Positions 16,916 to 25,222 of a stretch of DNA of 64,000 nucleotides are shown piece by piece. The stretch comes from an uncultured Bacteroidales bacterium (GTDB taxonomy: Bacteria; Bacteroidota; Bacteroidia; Bacteroidales; Bacteroidaceae). Both the position numbers and the translations under genes were made by a program. The notes below the pieces were generated by a model, which saw only the letters and a list, made by a program, of their open reading frames with translations, did no database searches and was not told the origin of the DNA. Each line of letters begins with the position of its first letter. Position 1 is the stretch's first letter. Location of the stretch: positions 35,458-99,457 of the forward strand of contig CADALZ010000003.1 of NCBI GenBank assembly GCA_902788865.1, given 5' to 3'.

Positions 16916-18693
16916 TCGAGCTTCAGCACAGCGAGGAAGGCTTTCTGAGGCACCTCTACATTGCCGATCTGCTTCATGCGCTTCTTGCCTCGCTTCTGCT
17001 TCTCCAAGAGCTTGCGCTTACGGCTCACGTCACCACCATAGCACTTGGCAGTCACATCCTTGCGTACCTGCTTCACCGTTTCACGAGCGATGATCTTGGC
17101 ACCAATGGCGGCTTGGATGGCTATGTCGAACTGCTGGCGAGGAATGAGGTCCTTGAGCTTCTCGCACATGCGGCGTCCAAGGTCGTAGGCATTGCTCTCA
17201 TGCGTCAGCGTGGAGAGCGCATCCACAGGCTCGCCATTCAGCAGAATGTCGAGCTTGATGAGCTTAGAGCGGCGGAAACCGTTCATGTGATAGTCGAATG
17301 AGGCATAGCCCTTCGAGATGCTCTTCAGCTTGTCGTAGAAGTCTATCACGATTTCACCCAGAGGGATGTCGTAGTATATCTCCACACGATTGCCAGACAC
17401 ATACTCCTGCTTTATCAGTTCTCCGCGTTTTCCGAGGCACAACGTCATGATGGGGCCGATATAGTCGGTCTGTGTGATGATGCTGGCGCGGATGTATGGC
17501 TCTTCGATGTAGTCGATGGCCGTAGGGTCGGGCATCGCACTCGGATTGTGCACCTCCGTCATGTTGCCATGCTTGTCGAAGATATGATAGAACACGTTGG
17601 GCACCGTAGTGATGACATCCATGTCGAACTCACGGTCCAGACGCTCCTGAATGATCTCCATGTGCAGCAAGCCGAGGAATCCGCAGCGGAAGCCGAAGCC
17701 CAAGGCTACAGACGACTCTGGCGTGAAGGTCAGGGAGGCATCGTTCAGCTGCAGCTTCTCCAAGGAGGCACGCAGATTCTCATAATCGGTGGGATCGATG
17801 GGATAGACGCCTGCGAAGACCATAGGCTTTACCACCTCAAACCCCTCGATGGCCTTGTCGCAAGGGCGAGATACATGCGTGATGGTATCGCCTACACGCA
17901 CCTCCGTAGAAGTCTTGATGCCAGAGATGATGTAGCCCACATCGCCCGTGCGCATCTCCTGTCTGGGTATCATGTCCATCTTCAGCACACCTATCTCATC
18001 GGCATCATACTCCATGCCCGTGTTGAAGAACTTCACATGGTCGCCCTTGCGCATCACACCGTTTACTATCTTGTAGTAAGCGATGATGCCACGGAATGAG
18101 TTGAACACAGAGTCGAAGATCAGTGCCTGCAGAGGCGCATTCTCATCGCCCTGAGGATGCGGCACGCGCTCCACGATGGCATCCAGAATCTCCTTCACAC
18201 CCATGCCAGTGCGGGCCGATGCTCGGATGATGGTATCGCGCTCACAGCCAATGAGCTCTACGATTTCGTCTTCCACCTCATCAGGCATGGCACTTGGCAT
18301 GTCGCACTTATTGATGACAGGGATGATCTCCAAGTCGTGCTCCAGCGCCATGTAGAGATTTGAGATGGTCTGTGCCTGAACGCCCTGACTGGCATCTACT
18401 ACCAGCAAAGCCCCTTCGCAAGCAGCGATGGAGCGTGAAACCTCGTAGGAGAAATCAACATGTCCCGGAGTGTCAATGAGATTCAGCACATACTTCTGTC
18501 CGTCTTTTTCATACTCCATCTGTATGGCGTGGCTCTTGATGGTGATGCCGCGCTCTTTCTCCAAATCCATATCGTCGAGCATCTGCCCTTCTGTGATTTG
18601 GATGGTGTTGGTGTACTCCAACAAGCGATCTGCCAAGGTAGACTTACCGTGGTCTATGTGTGCGATGATGCAGAAATTACGTATATGCTTCAT
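16912..18693 (-). CDS. lepA: Elongation factor 4
   Basis: 593 residues, the normal LepA length. GTPase motifs are [10 protein letters not shown] (G1), DTPGHVDF (G3) and [10 protein letters not shown] (G4). The family-specific C-terminus ([20 protein letters not shown]) is complete. LepA acts on ribosomes during back-translocation or assembly. A TATCTTTG -7 box lies 24-31 bases upstream, so it can be transcribed apart from the SusD gene. Confidence 0.97.
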   Translation of the reverse strand: MKHIRNFCIIAHIDHGKSTLADRLLEYTNTIQITEGQMLDDMDLEKERGITIKSHAIQMEYEKDGQKYVLNLIDTPGHVDFSYEVSRSIAACEGALLVVDASQGVQAQTISNLYMALEHDLEIIPVINKCDMPSAMPDEVEDEIVELIGCERDTIIRASARTGMGVKEILDAIVERVPHPQGDENAPLQALIFDSVFNSFRGIIAYYKIVNGVMRKGDHVKFFNTGMEYDADEIGVLKMDMIPRQEMRTGDVGYIISGIKTSTEVRVGDTITHVSRPCDKAIEGFEVVKPMVFAGVYPIDPTDYENLRASLEKLQLNDASLTFTPESSVALGFGFRCGFLGLLHMEIIQERLDREFDMDVITTVPNVFYHIFDKHGNMTEVHNPSAMPDPTAIDYIEEPYIRASIITQTDYIGPIMTLCLGKRGELIKQEYVSGNRVEIYYDIPLGEIVIDFYDKLKSISKGYASFDYHMNGFRRSKLIKLDILLNGEPVDALSTLTHESNAYDLGRRMCEKLKDLIPRQQFDIAIQAAIGAKIIARETVKQVRKDVTAKCYGGDVSRKRKLLEKQKRGKKRMKQIGNVEVPQKAFLAVLKLD

Positions 18694-18716
18694 TGTGGAA
18701 ATCTGATTTTAGGGGA

Positions 18717-18724
18717 CAAAGATA
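18717..18724 (-). promoter_or_regulatory. -7 box of lepA
   Basis: TATCTTTG on the minus strand, between the SusD-like stop codon and the lepA start. A TTG lies upstream but closer than the usual 19-21 bases. Confidence 0.6.
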
Positions 18725-18737
18725 ATAAAAATCCCTT

Positions 18738-20363
18738 TCAATACCCATAGTTTTGGGTAATATTTGGATTTTGCATCACCACGTCGCCAGGGATGGGGAA
18801 GACGGTGGTATATCCACTCTCCTCATTCTCCAGCATCGGACGGTCTGAATAGGCACGGGTAAATTGTCGGAAGCGCACTAAGTCTTGGCGACGCCAACCT
18901 TCCCACATCAATTCCAACTTTCGCTCTTCCAAAATGTTCTCCAAGGTGGCAGGACGGTAATTCATGCCGGCACGTTCACGCACGGCATTCAACTCTTCAT
19001 CACCATTCTCACCGTTGCGCACTTTGGCTTCGGCTTTCATCAGCAAGACATCGGCATAGCGGAAGAGGACGATATCATTGTTCATCAGCTTACCATCTTT
19101 CGGAGCAGTCTTGTCCACTTCGTACTTCTTCATGCGTGCTCCTGCTGTTTGCTCATACTCAGAACCAGAGAGATCCAACCTAATGGCTGTGGGTTGGTAT
19201 TCTAGAGGGGCTCCAGACTGGAGAATTACTTCCTGGCCATCGAGGTCATAGACAGGGCCATAGTAGAAACTCCAGTAGAAACGCATATCTTCTTCATCAG
19301 TGCCATAGCCAAAGGTGGCCAATGTCTCTAACGTAGCGCTGGACCCGTTCTCTCCTCCGAAACCATAAGCAGCTGCATGTTGGTAGTGATAGGAGCGGAA
19401 GAGGTTCTGCATCTGGTTGATGTAGAGGTTAGGATCCATCGGTATGGTGAAGATATTCTCACGTGACGACTCATTGTGAACGGAAAAATTGTCTATGAAA
19501 TTGTTTTCCAATTGGTAGCCAAGTGCCTCCAGCATATTGCAGTAATGCATCACGGCTTCCCAAGCATTGACCTTCAAGTCTTCCGCAATATTGAAAATGG
19601 GTTGGCTCACATCAGGAACCACACTGTCTGTCCAGTTATCATCAGTATAGATTTCAGCGTTCAGAAAGAGCTTTGCCAATAGGAAGCAAGACACAGGCAT
19701 GGTGATGCGGCCATAGTAGTCGCCTTGATAGTTGCTGCGTTCGAAAGAGAGGGAATAGAGCGTCTCTTGCAGTTCATTGACCACGAAATGGAACACTTCA
19801 CTGCGTGAACTCTGCTTCACATCACTCATCGACGTGTTGGAAGAGAGTACCAGAGGCACGCGTCCATACATATCCAGCAGATAATAATAGTACATGGCCC
19901 TGAGCGCCCTCACTTCTGCTGTGTAGGCCTCATATTGCTCGGCACTCAGCAGATGGGCATGCTGCTCCAGCTTCTCCAGAGAGCGGTTGCTGAGCACGAT
20001 GACTTTGTAGAGATACTCCCAAGTGGCCTGAATGCTGCTGCTTGAGGCCCAGTCGTGTGTGAAGAGAGCCTGCCAGAAACCACCATCATACCAGTCGCTT
20101 CCACGAGTGGGAATCATCGCTTCATCTGTAGTAAACGTATTCAGATCATAGAGTCCGCGATAGGTGCCTTGCAAGCCCTGACTGTCCTCATATCCACCTA
20201 TGTAGTTGTAGAGCACAGCCACGGTGTTCAGATAGAGGTTGGTGGCATCTTCGTAAGCCTGCTCTTCAGGGATACGATCCTTGGGATGCTCTTCCAGATA
20301 GTCGGAGCAAGCCGTCAGCATGCAAGCTGTGATCAGTCCTATGTATAAAAGTCTTCTCATCAT
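18738..20363 (-). CDS. SusD/RagB-family nutrient-binding lipoprotein
   Basis: 541 residues with a lipoprotein signal (ITACMLTACSDYLEEHPKD). The helical TPR-like SusD fold is indicated by LRAMYYYYLLDMYGRVPLVL, the C-terminal ILEERKLELMWEGWRRQDLVRF, and NITQNYGY at the end. SusD caps the SusC barrel and binds a glycan at the cell surface. The gene follows the SusC-like gene by 22 bases on the same strand. The ligand cannot be told from sequence. It resembles small, divergent SusD proteins more than starch SusD. Confidence 0.93.
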   Translation of the reverse strand: MMRRLLYIGLITACMLTACSDYLEEHPKDRIPEEQAYEDATNLYLNTVAVLYNYIGGYEDSQGLQGTYRGLYDLNTFTTDEAMIPTRGSDWYDGGFWQALFTHDWASSSSIQATWEYLYKVIVLSNRSLEKLEQHAHLLSAEQYEAYTAEVRALRAMYYYYLLDMYGRVPLVLSSNTSMSDVKQSSRSEVFHFVVNELQETLYSLSFERSNYQGDYYGRITMPVSCFLLAKLFLNAEIYTDDNWTDSVVPDVSQPIFNIAEDLKVNAWEAVMHYCNMLEALGYQLENNFIDNFSVHNESSRENIFTIPMDPNLYINQMQNLFRSYHYQHAAAYGFGGENGSSATLETLATFGYGTDEEDMRFYWSFYYGPVYDLDGQEVILQSGAPLEYQPTAIRLDLSGSEYEQTAGARMKKYEVDKTAPKDGKLMNNDIVLFRYADVLLMKAEAKVRNGENGDEELNAVRERAGMNYRPATLENILEERKLELMWEGWRRQDLVRFRQFTRAYSDRPMLENEESGYTTVFPIPGDVVMQNPNITQNYGY

Positions 20364-20385
20364 AAATTCTCCTTCTGTCTATTAA

Positions 20386-23097
20386 TCAGAACTGAATGCT
20401 TATGCCTACCGTATAGGAGCGATAGACAGGGAATCCGCGTTTATCATCCACGCCCAGGGTGCTGTTCACGATGTTGCTATTAATAATAGGTGTCAATCCG
20501 CTGTATCCAGTGATAGTGGCCAGATTGTTTACTGAAGCAGAGAGGCGCAGATTCTGGATGTACTTGCTACGAGGCAGAGGTACGTTCCAGCCAATGGTGA
20601 CATAGTCGATGTTGATATAGTCGCCACGCTCGAGCCAATAGTCGGTGGCCGTTTGGTCCTTAATGCGCTGTTCTGGTGCTCCACGCATCACGTTATAGTC
20701 GGGTAGGTTGCTCATGTTCATATATGTCAGAGACGTGCCGTTGTAGATCTTATGTCCGAAGGCACCATTCACTTGCACAGCGATGTCAAAGTCCTTATAT
20801 CGGAAACTGATATTGCTTCCCAGCATGGCTTTAGGTGTGGCTTGTCCTGCAATGTAGCGATCGGCTCCATCGTCAGTGCTGATTTCTCCGTCTCCGTCAA
20901 GGTCGGCTATCTCATAGCTGTAGCTACCGTCTTCGTTGCGCACCAGTCCTGTGCAGTGAGGCAGATAGAACACACCCAAGGTCTGCCCCACTATCTGATA
21001 GGTGATGTTATTGTTGCCCCCATGGAAACCAGCACCGTTCAGTCCTGCGATGGCTGCACGGTCAGGGGCGCTGATATATTGCCCTTGATAGAATCCGCTG
21101 AGGGATACCAACTTGTTCTTTTGGAAAGCCAAGTTCACGTTGATGTTCAGCTCCATGTCGCGTTTCTGGATAGGCGTGATGCCCAGGCCAAACTCCAAAC
21201 CGCTGTTCTCCATGGATCCGAGGTTGGCAAGCAGGCGATTATAAGTGAAAGGCGGCACGCTTACATTATACATATAGAGCATGTCGCTGGTCTTCGAGGT
21301 GTAGTAGTCGGCTGTGAGCACCACGCGATTGTTGAGCACGGCCAGATCAGCACCCACATTGAATGTGCGCTTCACCTCCCATTTCAAGTCGGGGTTGGCA
21401 TTCTGCGTGATGCCCATTGATACCGTTGGCGCACCATTCACATTGACGATGCCTATGGGTTCCACCAACTGTAAGGAATTGTAGGAGTCGATAGCCCCAA
21501 GGTTGCCCGAAAGTCCGTATCCCGTACGAAGTTTAAGATTATTCAGCCACGTCACATCACGCATGAAAGGCTCATCGCTGATCACCCATGCTGCTGAGGC
21601 CGAAGGGAAGAAACCCCACTTATTGTTCTCACCCACTTTAGAGGATGCATCCGCACGGGCATTCACCGTCAGTGTGTAACGCCCTGCAAGCACATAGTTG
21701 GCACGTCCTAAGAATGACACCATGTGTGGATCTTCGAAATACGATCCTGTGCCTTCCCACAGTCTTACGGCTCCTGCCTGAAGGTTGTTGTATCCGAAGC
21801 GATTGGTGGTGAAGTTGCTCACAGTGGTATAGAAACCTTTCATGGATGTTTTTTGCGCTTCCGCCAAAGCCAGAAGATCCAGATGATGCGCACCATGCTC
21901 CACATTATAGTTCACCATGAAGTTTCCAAGCAGTTCCTCTGTCTTCCGCTCACTGCGATAGGCCTGTCCATGCGACCATACAGAGGTGGGGAAGAACTGC
22001 GACTGGTCAATGACATTGTAGGTGTAAGACCCGAATGCCGCCAATGTGAGTCTGGGGCTTAAGTTCACGGCCAACTTCAGATGGGTGTTGAAGTGCGCAT
22101 TGTTCTCGTGGTCTTTCTTCTCCAACAGCGAGAGCGGATGGTTTATCTGGCTGGCCGTGGTGATTTGATCCCATCCGCCGCTGGCATTCCGCCCATCTGA
22201 GAAGGTAGGATTGAAAGCCGCTGCAGAGTAGAATAGTTTTTGCTGGTCATGCAGATTGTGATTCTTTTGGAAAGAGCCGAATACGCCAAGGTCCACTTGC
22301 AGATGATCTTCGAAGGCTTTCTGTGTGAGGTCAAGCTTGGCTGTGAAGTTGCGATAATGGTTGGTTTTCACTACCGTGTTATGGTCCATCAGTCCCAAGG
22401 AGGCACGATAGTTAGACTCCGTGGTACCTCCGCCAAAGGCCACATGATGATTCTGCACAAATCCCTGACGGGTGATGCTTTGTGGGAAGTTGGTGTTCAT
22501 GCCATGATCCAGAATGTTCAGTCCGTATTGCCTGGCCACACTGCGGAACGCATCCCCATCAAGCATCTTTAGGTTCTTATACACAGATTCAGAGCCGAAA
22601 CGCCCGTCATAACTGATGTGGAACTGTCCGCTCTGTCCTTTCTTGGTGGCCACCTCTATCACACCAGACGCTCCACGTGATCCGTATTGAGCCGTTTCAG
22701 AAGCATCTTTCAGGATGGTGAAACTCTCGATATCAGCAGGATAGATGGTGCTCAGCGTACTTAGATCAGACGATACACCATCAATGATCACCAACGGGTC
22801 GTTACCGCCTGTCAATGAGGTGGTACCACGCACACGCACAGAGTTCAGCATGGCTTCATGATTGGCCCCGCTGATGCTTACACCAGCAGCCTGTCCGTTC
22901 AGTGCATCGAGCGAGTTGTTCACCAGACCTTTGTTCATGCGGTCTTCCGTTACTTTCTCCACAGAGCCTGACATAGTCTTCTGGTTGCCAGATGTGTAGC
23001 CCACGCTGATGGTGTCTTGCCTCGTGGTGGTGTTCTGTGCCTGCACTTGCAGGATGCACAGCATACAGCCCAATATGAAAGGTATCGCCCGCTTCAT
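20386..23097 (-). CDS. SusC/RagA-family TonB-dependent transporter, short N-terminus
   Basis: 903 residues. After the signal peptide (ending LQVQAQ) comes a TonB-box-like TISVGYTSG and then immediately the plug (LNGQAAGVSISGANHEAMLN, VIIDGVSSDLSTLSTIYPAD, YGSRGASGVIEVATKKG) and the barrel, ending YRSYTVGISIQF. The N-terminal CarboxypepD_reg-like domain of about 80 residues that most SusC proteins carry is missing. It lies 24 bases after map, so it may be cotranscribed with map. It forms a nutrient uptake complex with the SusD-like protein that follows. Confidence 0.93.
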   Translation of the reverse strand: MKRAIPFILGCMLCILQVQAQNTTTRQDTISVGYTSGNQKTMSGSVEKVTEDRMNKGLVNNSLDALNGQAAGVSISGANHEAMLNSVRVRGTTSLTGGNDPLVIIDGVSSDLSTLSTIYPADIESFTILKDASETAQYGSRGASGVIEVATKKGQSGQFHISYDGRFGSESVYKNLKMLDGDAFRSVARQYGLNILDHGMNTNFPQSITRQGFVQNHHVAFGGGTTESNYRASLGLMDHNTVVKTNHYRNFTAKLDLTQKAFEDHLQVDLGVFGSFQKNHNLHDQQKLFYSAAAFNPTFSDGRNASGGWDQITTASQINHPLSLLEKKDHENNAHFNTHLKLAVNLSPRLTLAAFGSYTYNVIDQSQFFPTSVWSHGQAYRSERKTEELLGNFMVNYNVEHGAHHLDLLALAEAQKTSMKGFYTTVSNFTTNRFGYNNLQAGAVRLWEGTGSYFEDPHMVSFLGRANYVLAGRYTLTVNARADASSKVGENNKWGFFPSASAAWVISDEPFMRDVTWLNNLKLRTGYGLSGNLGAIDSYNSLQLVEPIGIVNVNGAPTVSMGITQNANPDLKWEVKRTFNVGADLAVLNNRVVLTADYYTSKTSDMLYMYNVSVPPFTYNRLLANLGSMENSGLEFGLGITPIQKRDMELNINVNLAFQKNKLVSLSGFYQGQYISAPDRAAIAGLNGAGFHGGNNNITYQIVGQTLGVFYLPHCTGLVRNEDGSYSYEIADLDGDGEISTDDGADRYIAGQATPKAMLGSNISFRYKDFDIAVQVNGAFGHKIYNGTSLTYMNMSNLPDYNVMRGAPEQRIKDQTATDYWLERGDYINIDYVTIGWNVPLPRSKYIQNLRLSASVNNLATITGYSGLTPIINSNIVNSTLGVDDKRGFPVYRSYTVGISIQF

Positions 23098-23121
23098 AAT
23101 AATTATGAATTATAATGATGC

Positions 23122-23985
23122 TCATTGCGTGAGAATCTCATTGCCTGTCTCTGTGATGAGGATCTGGCTTTCCCATTGAGCAGAAGGCTGACCGTCGTCT
23201 GTACATACCGTCCAACCATCATCCTCATCAATGAAAACGCGATAGGTACCCATGTTGATCATAGGTTCTATGGTGAAGGTCATGCCTGGCACCAGCACCA
23301 TGCCCGTGCCTGCCTTGCCATAATGGTTCACGTTAGGTTCCTCGTGGAAACGCACGCCACAGCCATGTCCGCATAAGTCGCGCACCACGCTGAAGCCGTT
23401 GGCCTCTGCATGCTGCTGAATCACAGCACCTATGTCACCAAGGCGTGCCCAAGGCTGTGCGGCCTCAATGCCCATGTCACGACATTCGCGTGTCACCTGC
23501 ACCAGTTTCTGCATCTCAGGGCTTACTTCGCCAATCATGTACATACGAGAAGCATCGCTGAAGTAGCCTTTGTAGATGGTTGACACATCCACGTTTACGA
23601 TGTCTCCGCTCTTCAGCACCTCCTTGGTGCTTGGGATGCCATGACACACCACATCGTTGATGCTCACGCACACGCTCTTAGGATAGCCTTCGAAGAGGAA
23701 GGGAGCAGGGATGGCATCATGGTCGGTCGTGAAGGCATACACCATGTGGTCTATCTCTGCGGTGGTCATACCCTCGCGGATGTTGGCAGAGATATAGTCC
23801 AGCAGCGCAGTGTTTATCTTAGCACTCTCACGGATGCCGTTGAGCTGTTCCTGTGTGCGCAGCAGTTTGCGATTAGGCATGTGCATGCCACGTTTTATGC
23901 AGTCCTGTGCCTTGGCCTCTGCTTCCTTAGAGCAGTAGGCTGGCATATAGCGATTTCCGAAAATTTTCTTCATTGGGTTCATCAT
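23122..23985 (-). CDS. map: Methionine aminopeptidase, type I
   Basis: 287 residues. The five metal ligands are in place: Asp in VNVDVST, Asp in FSDASRM, His in GHGCGVRFHE, Glu in TIEPM and Glu in QWESQI. About 40 extra N-terminal residues (with YCSKEAEAKAQDCIKRG) precede the catalytic fold, as in other Bacteroidetes Map proteins. It removes the initiator methionine from new proteins. A further start at 23970 (MKKIFG) is possible. Confidence 0.95.
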   Translation of the reverse strand: MMNPMKKIFGNRYMPAYCSKEAEAKAQDCIKRGMHMPNRKLLRTQEQLNGIRESAKINTALLDYISANIREGMTTAEIDHMVYAFTTDHDAIPAPFLFEGYPKSVCVSINDVVCHGIPSTKEVLKSGDIVNVDVSTIYKGYFSDASRMYMIGEVSPEMQKLVQVTRECRDMGIEAAQPWARLGDIGAVIQQHAEANGFSVVRDLCGHGCGVRFHEEPNVNHYGKAGTGMVLVPGMTFTIEPMINMGTYRVFIDEDDGWTVCTDDGQPSAQWESQILITETGNEILTQ

Positions 23986-24013
23986 TCTTTTTCGTAGGGT
24001 TTATAATTGGGTG

Positions 24014-24021
24014 CAAAGATA
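24014..24021 (-). promoter_or_regulatory. -7 box of map
   Basis: TATCTTTG on the minus strand, 29 bases before the map start. The -33 region is AT-rich without a clear TTTG. Confidence 0.6.
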
Positions 24022-24037
24022 CAACTTTTCAGCGTAG

Positions 24038-24955
24038 TTAGAAAATATTTTGCATCACAAGCTCAATTTTCTCTTCCATAGGCAGGATGGCCTCTATCCA
24101 GTGGATGGCTATCCCTCGGCGCTCCATGCCTCTGAACCATGTCATCTGTCGCTTGGCAAACTGATGGATGGCGATTTCCAACTGATTGAACATCTCCTCA
24201 TAGGATAGTTTCCCAATGACGTGCAGCGTGAGGTACTTATACTCCAAGCCATAGTAGATAAGGTCGTCTGGCGAGAGTCCGCTGTCGAGCAGGCGACGGA
24301 TTTCATCGAGCATGCCCTCCTCCAAGCGCTGCTTGAGGCGACGGGTGATCTTCTCTCGACGCAGTTCACGGCTGATGTCCAGTCCGATGATAAAGCTCCG
24401 AAGCTCTGGGAACGAGCGCACTTCGGGAGGCGTCTGTCTGTAGAACTCCTCTATCTCGATGGCACGGATGGCACGCTTGGCAGTATCCACATCTGTGGTG
24501 TTGTGCAGCGTCTTGTAGCCCTGCAAGATGACGGTCAGCTCCTCAAGGCTCTTACCCTCCAGCGCAGCCCTAAGTTCAGGATTCTGAGGCACATCCAGCA
24601 GACGGTAGCCCTTCAGGATAGACTCCAGATAGAGCCCAGTGCCTCCGCACATGATGGGCAACTTCCCTCGCTCACGGATAGCCTCATACGCCTTCAAGAA
24701 ATCACGCTGATATTCGAAGAGATTATATTTATAGCCAGGGTCGCAGATATCGATGAGGTGGTAGGGGATGGCCTTGCCCTCTACCACATAATCTGCCAAG
24801 TCTTTTCCTGTGCCCAGATCCATGCCACGATAGATTTGGCGAGAGTCGGCACTGATAATCTCCGTGTCGAGTCTGGCAGCCAGATGGGCCGCAAAAGGCG
24901 TCTTGCCAGATGCCGTAGGACCCAGTATAGTCAGGAGGTCGTATTTACTGTTCAT
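24038..24955 (-). CDS. miaA: tRNA dimethylallyltransferase
   Basis: About 305 residues from the ATG at 24955. An upstream in-frame start at 25003 would add a run with no counterpart in the family. The P-loop GPTASGKT, the ISADSRQIYRGMDLGTGK motif and MCGGTGLYLESILKG are typical of MiaA. The enzyme transfers a dimethylallyl group to A37 of tRNAs that read codons starting with U. Confidence 0.95.
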   Translation of the reverse strand: MNSKYDLLTILGPTASGKTPFAAHLAARLDTEIISADSRQIYRGMDLGTGKDLADYVVEGKAIPYHLIDICDPGYKYNLFEYQRDFLKAYEAIRERGKLPIMCGGTGLYLESILKGYRLLDVPQNPELRAALEGKSLEELTVILQGYKTLHNTTDVDTAKRAIRAIEIEEFYRQTPPEVRSFPELRSFIIGLDISRELRREKITRRLKQRLEEGMLDEIRRLLDSGLSPDDLIYYGLEYKYLTLHVIGKLSYEEMFNQLEIAIHQFAKRQMTWFRGMERRGIAIHWIEAILPMEEKIELVMQNIF

Positions 24956-25059
24956 GGCTACGAATTTACAACTTTTCTGCTTAAAAAGTGCCTTTTTTAG
25001 CAAAAATCCGTGTATAGGTATTAAAAAGTGTTAGAAAACATGTTTTTAAACTTGGAAAA

Positions 25060-25090
25060 TTTGCACATTCGATAAAAGTCCGTACCTTTG
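25060..25090 (+). promoter_or_regulatory. Strong promoter of the short leader transcript
   Basis: TTTG (25060-25063), 19 bases, TACCTTTG (25083-25090). This is one of the best promoter matches in the window. Confidence 0.78.
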
Positions 25091-25095
25091 TATCG

Positions 25096-25157
25096 TGTTT
25101 TTCATAGTATTAGATTTAAGGTTAACAAGGTTGGGATACGGCGGTATCCCTTTTTTT
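25096..25157 (+). ncRNA. Short promoter-to-terminator transcript upstream of the GH2 operon
   Basis: From the promoter at 25060-25090 a transcript of about 60 bases would end at a terminator (GGGATAC, GGCG loop, GGTATCCC at 25133-25150, followed by seven Ts). It has no ORF beyond a few codons. Its middle is AT-rich (TAGATTTAAGGTTAACAAGG). A second promoter for the glycosidase operon lies further downstream. It may be a small RNA, or an attenuated leader whose read-through adds to glycosidase expression. I do not know its family. Confidence 0.55.
25133..25157 (+). terminator. Intrinsic terminator/attenuator
   Basis: A 7-bp stem with GGCG loop followed by TTTTTTT, located between the promoter at 25060 and the GH2 gene. 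Confidence 0.8.
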
Positions 25158-25192
25158 ATGCCCATAAGTTTCATATCCCCATAAAAATGCAT

Positions 25193-25200
25193 TATCTTTG
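25193..25200 (+). promoter_or_regulatory. -7 box of the glycosidase operon
   Basis: TATCTTTG, with a start site expected near 25206. This makes the ATG at 25205 too early and favours the ATG at 25223. Confidence 0.6.
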
Positions 25201-25222
25201 CTTCATGAAAAAGAATCTTATC

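Noticed and set aside
25088-25222. Longer N-terminus of the GH2 protein
   Set aside because: The region holds a promoter, a terminator and a second -7 box; the added residues do not look like a signal sequence.
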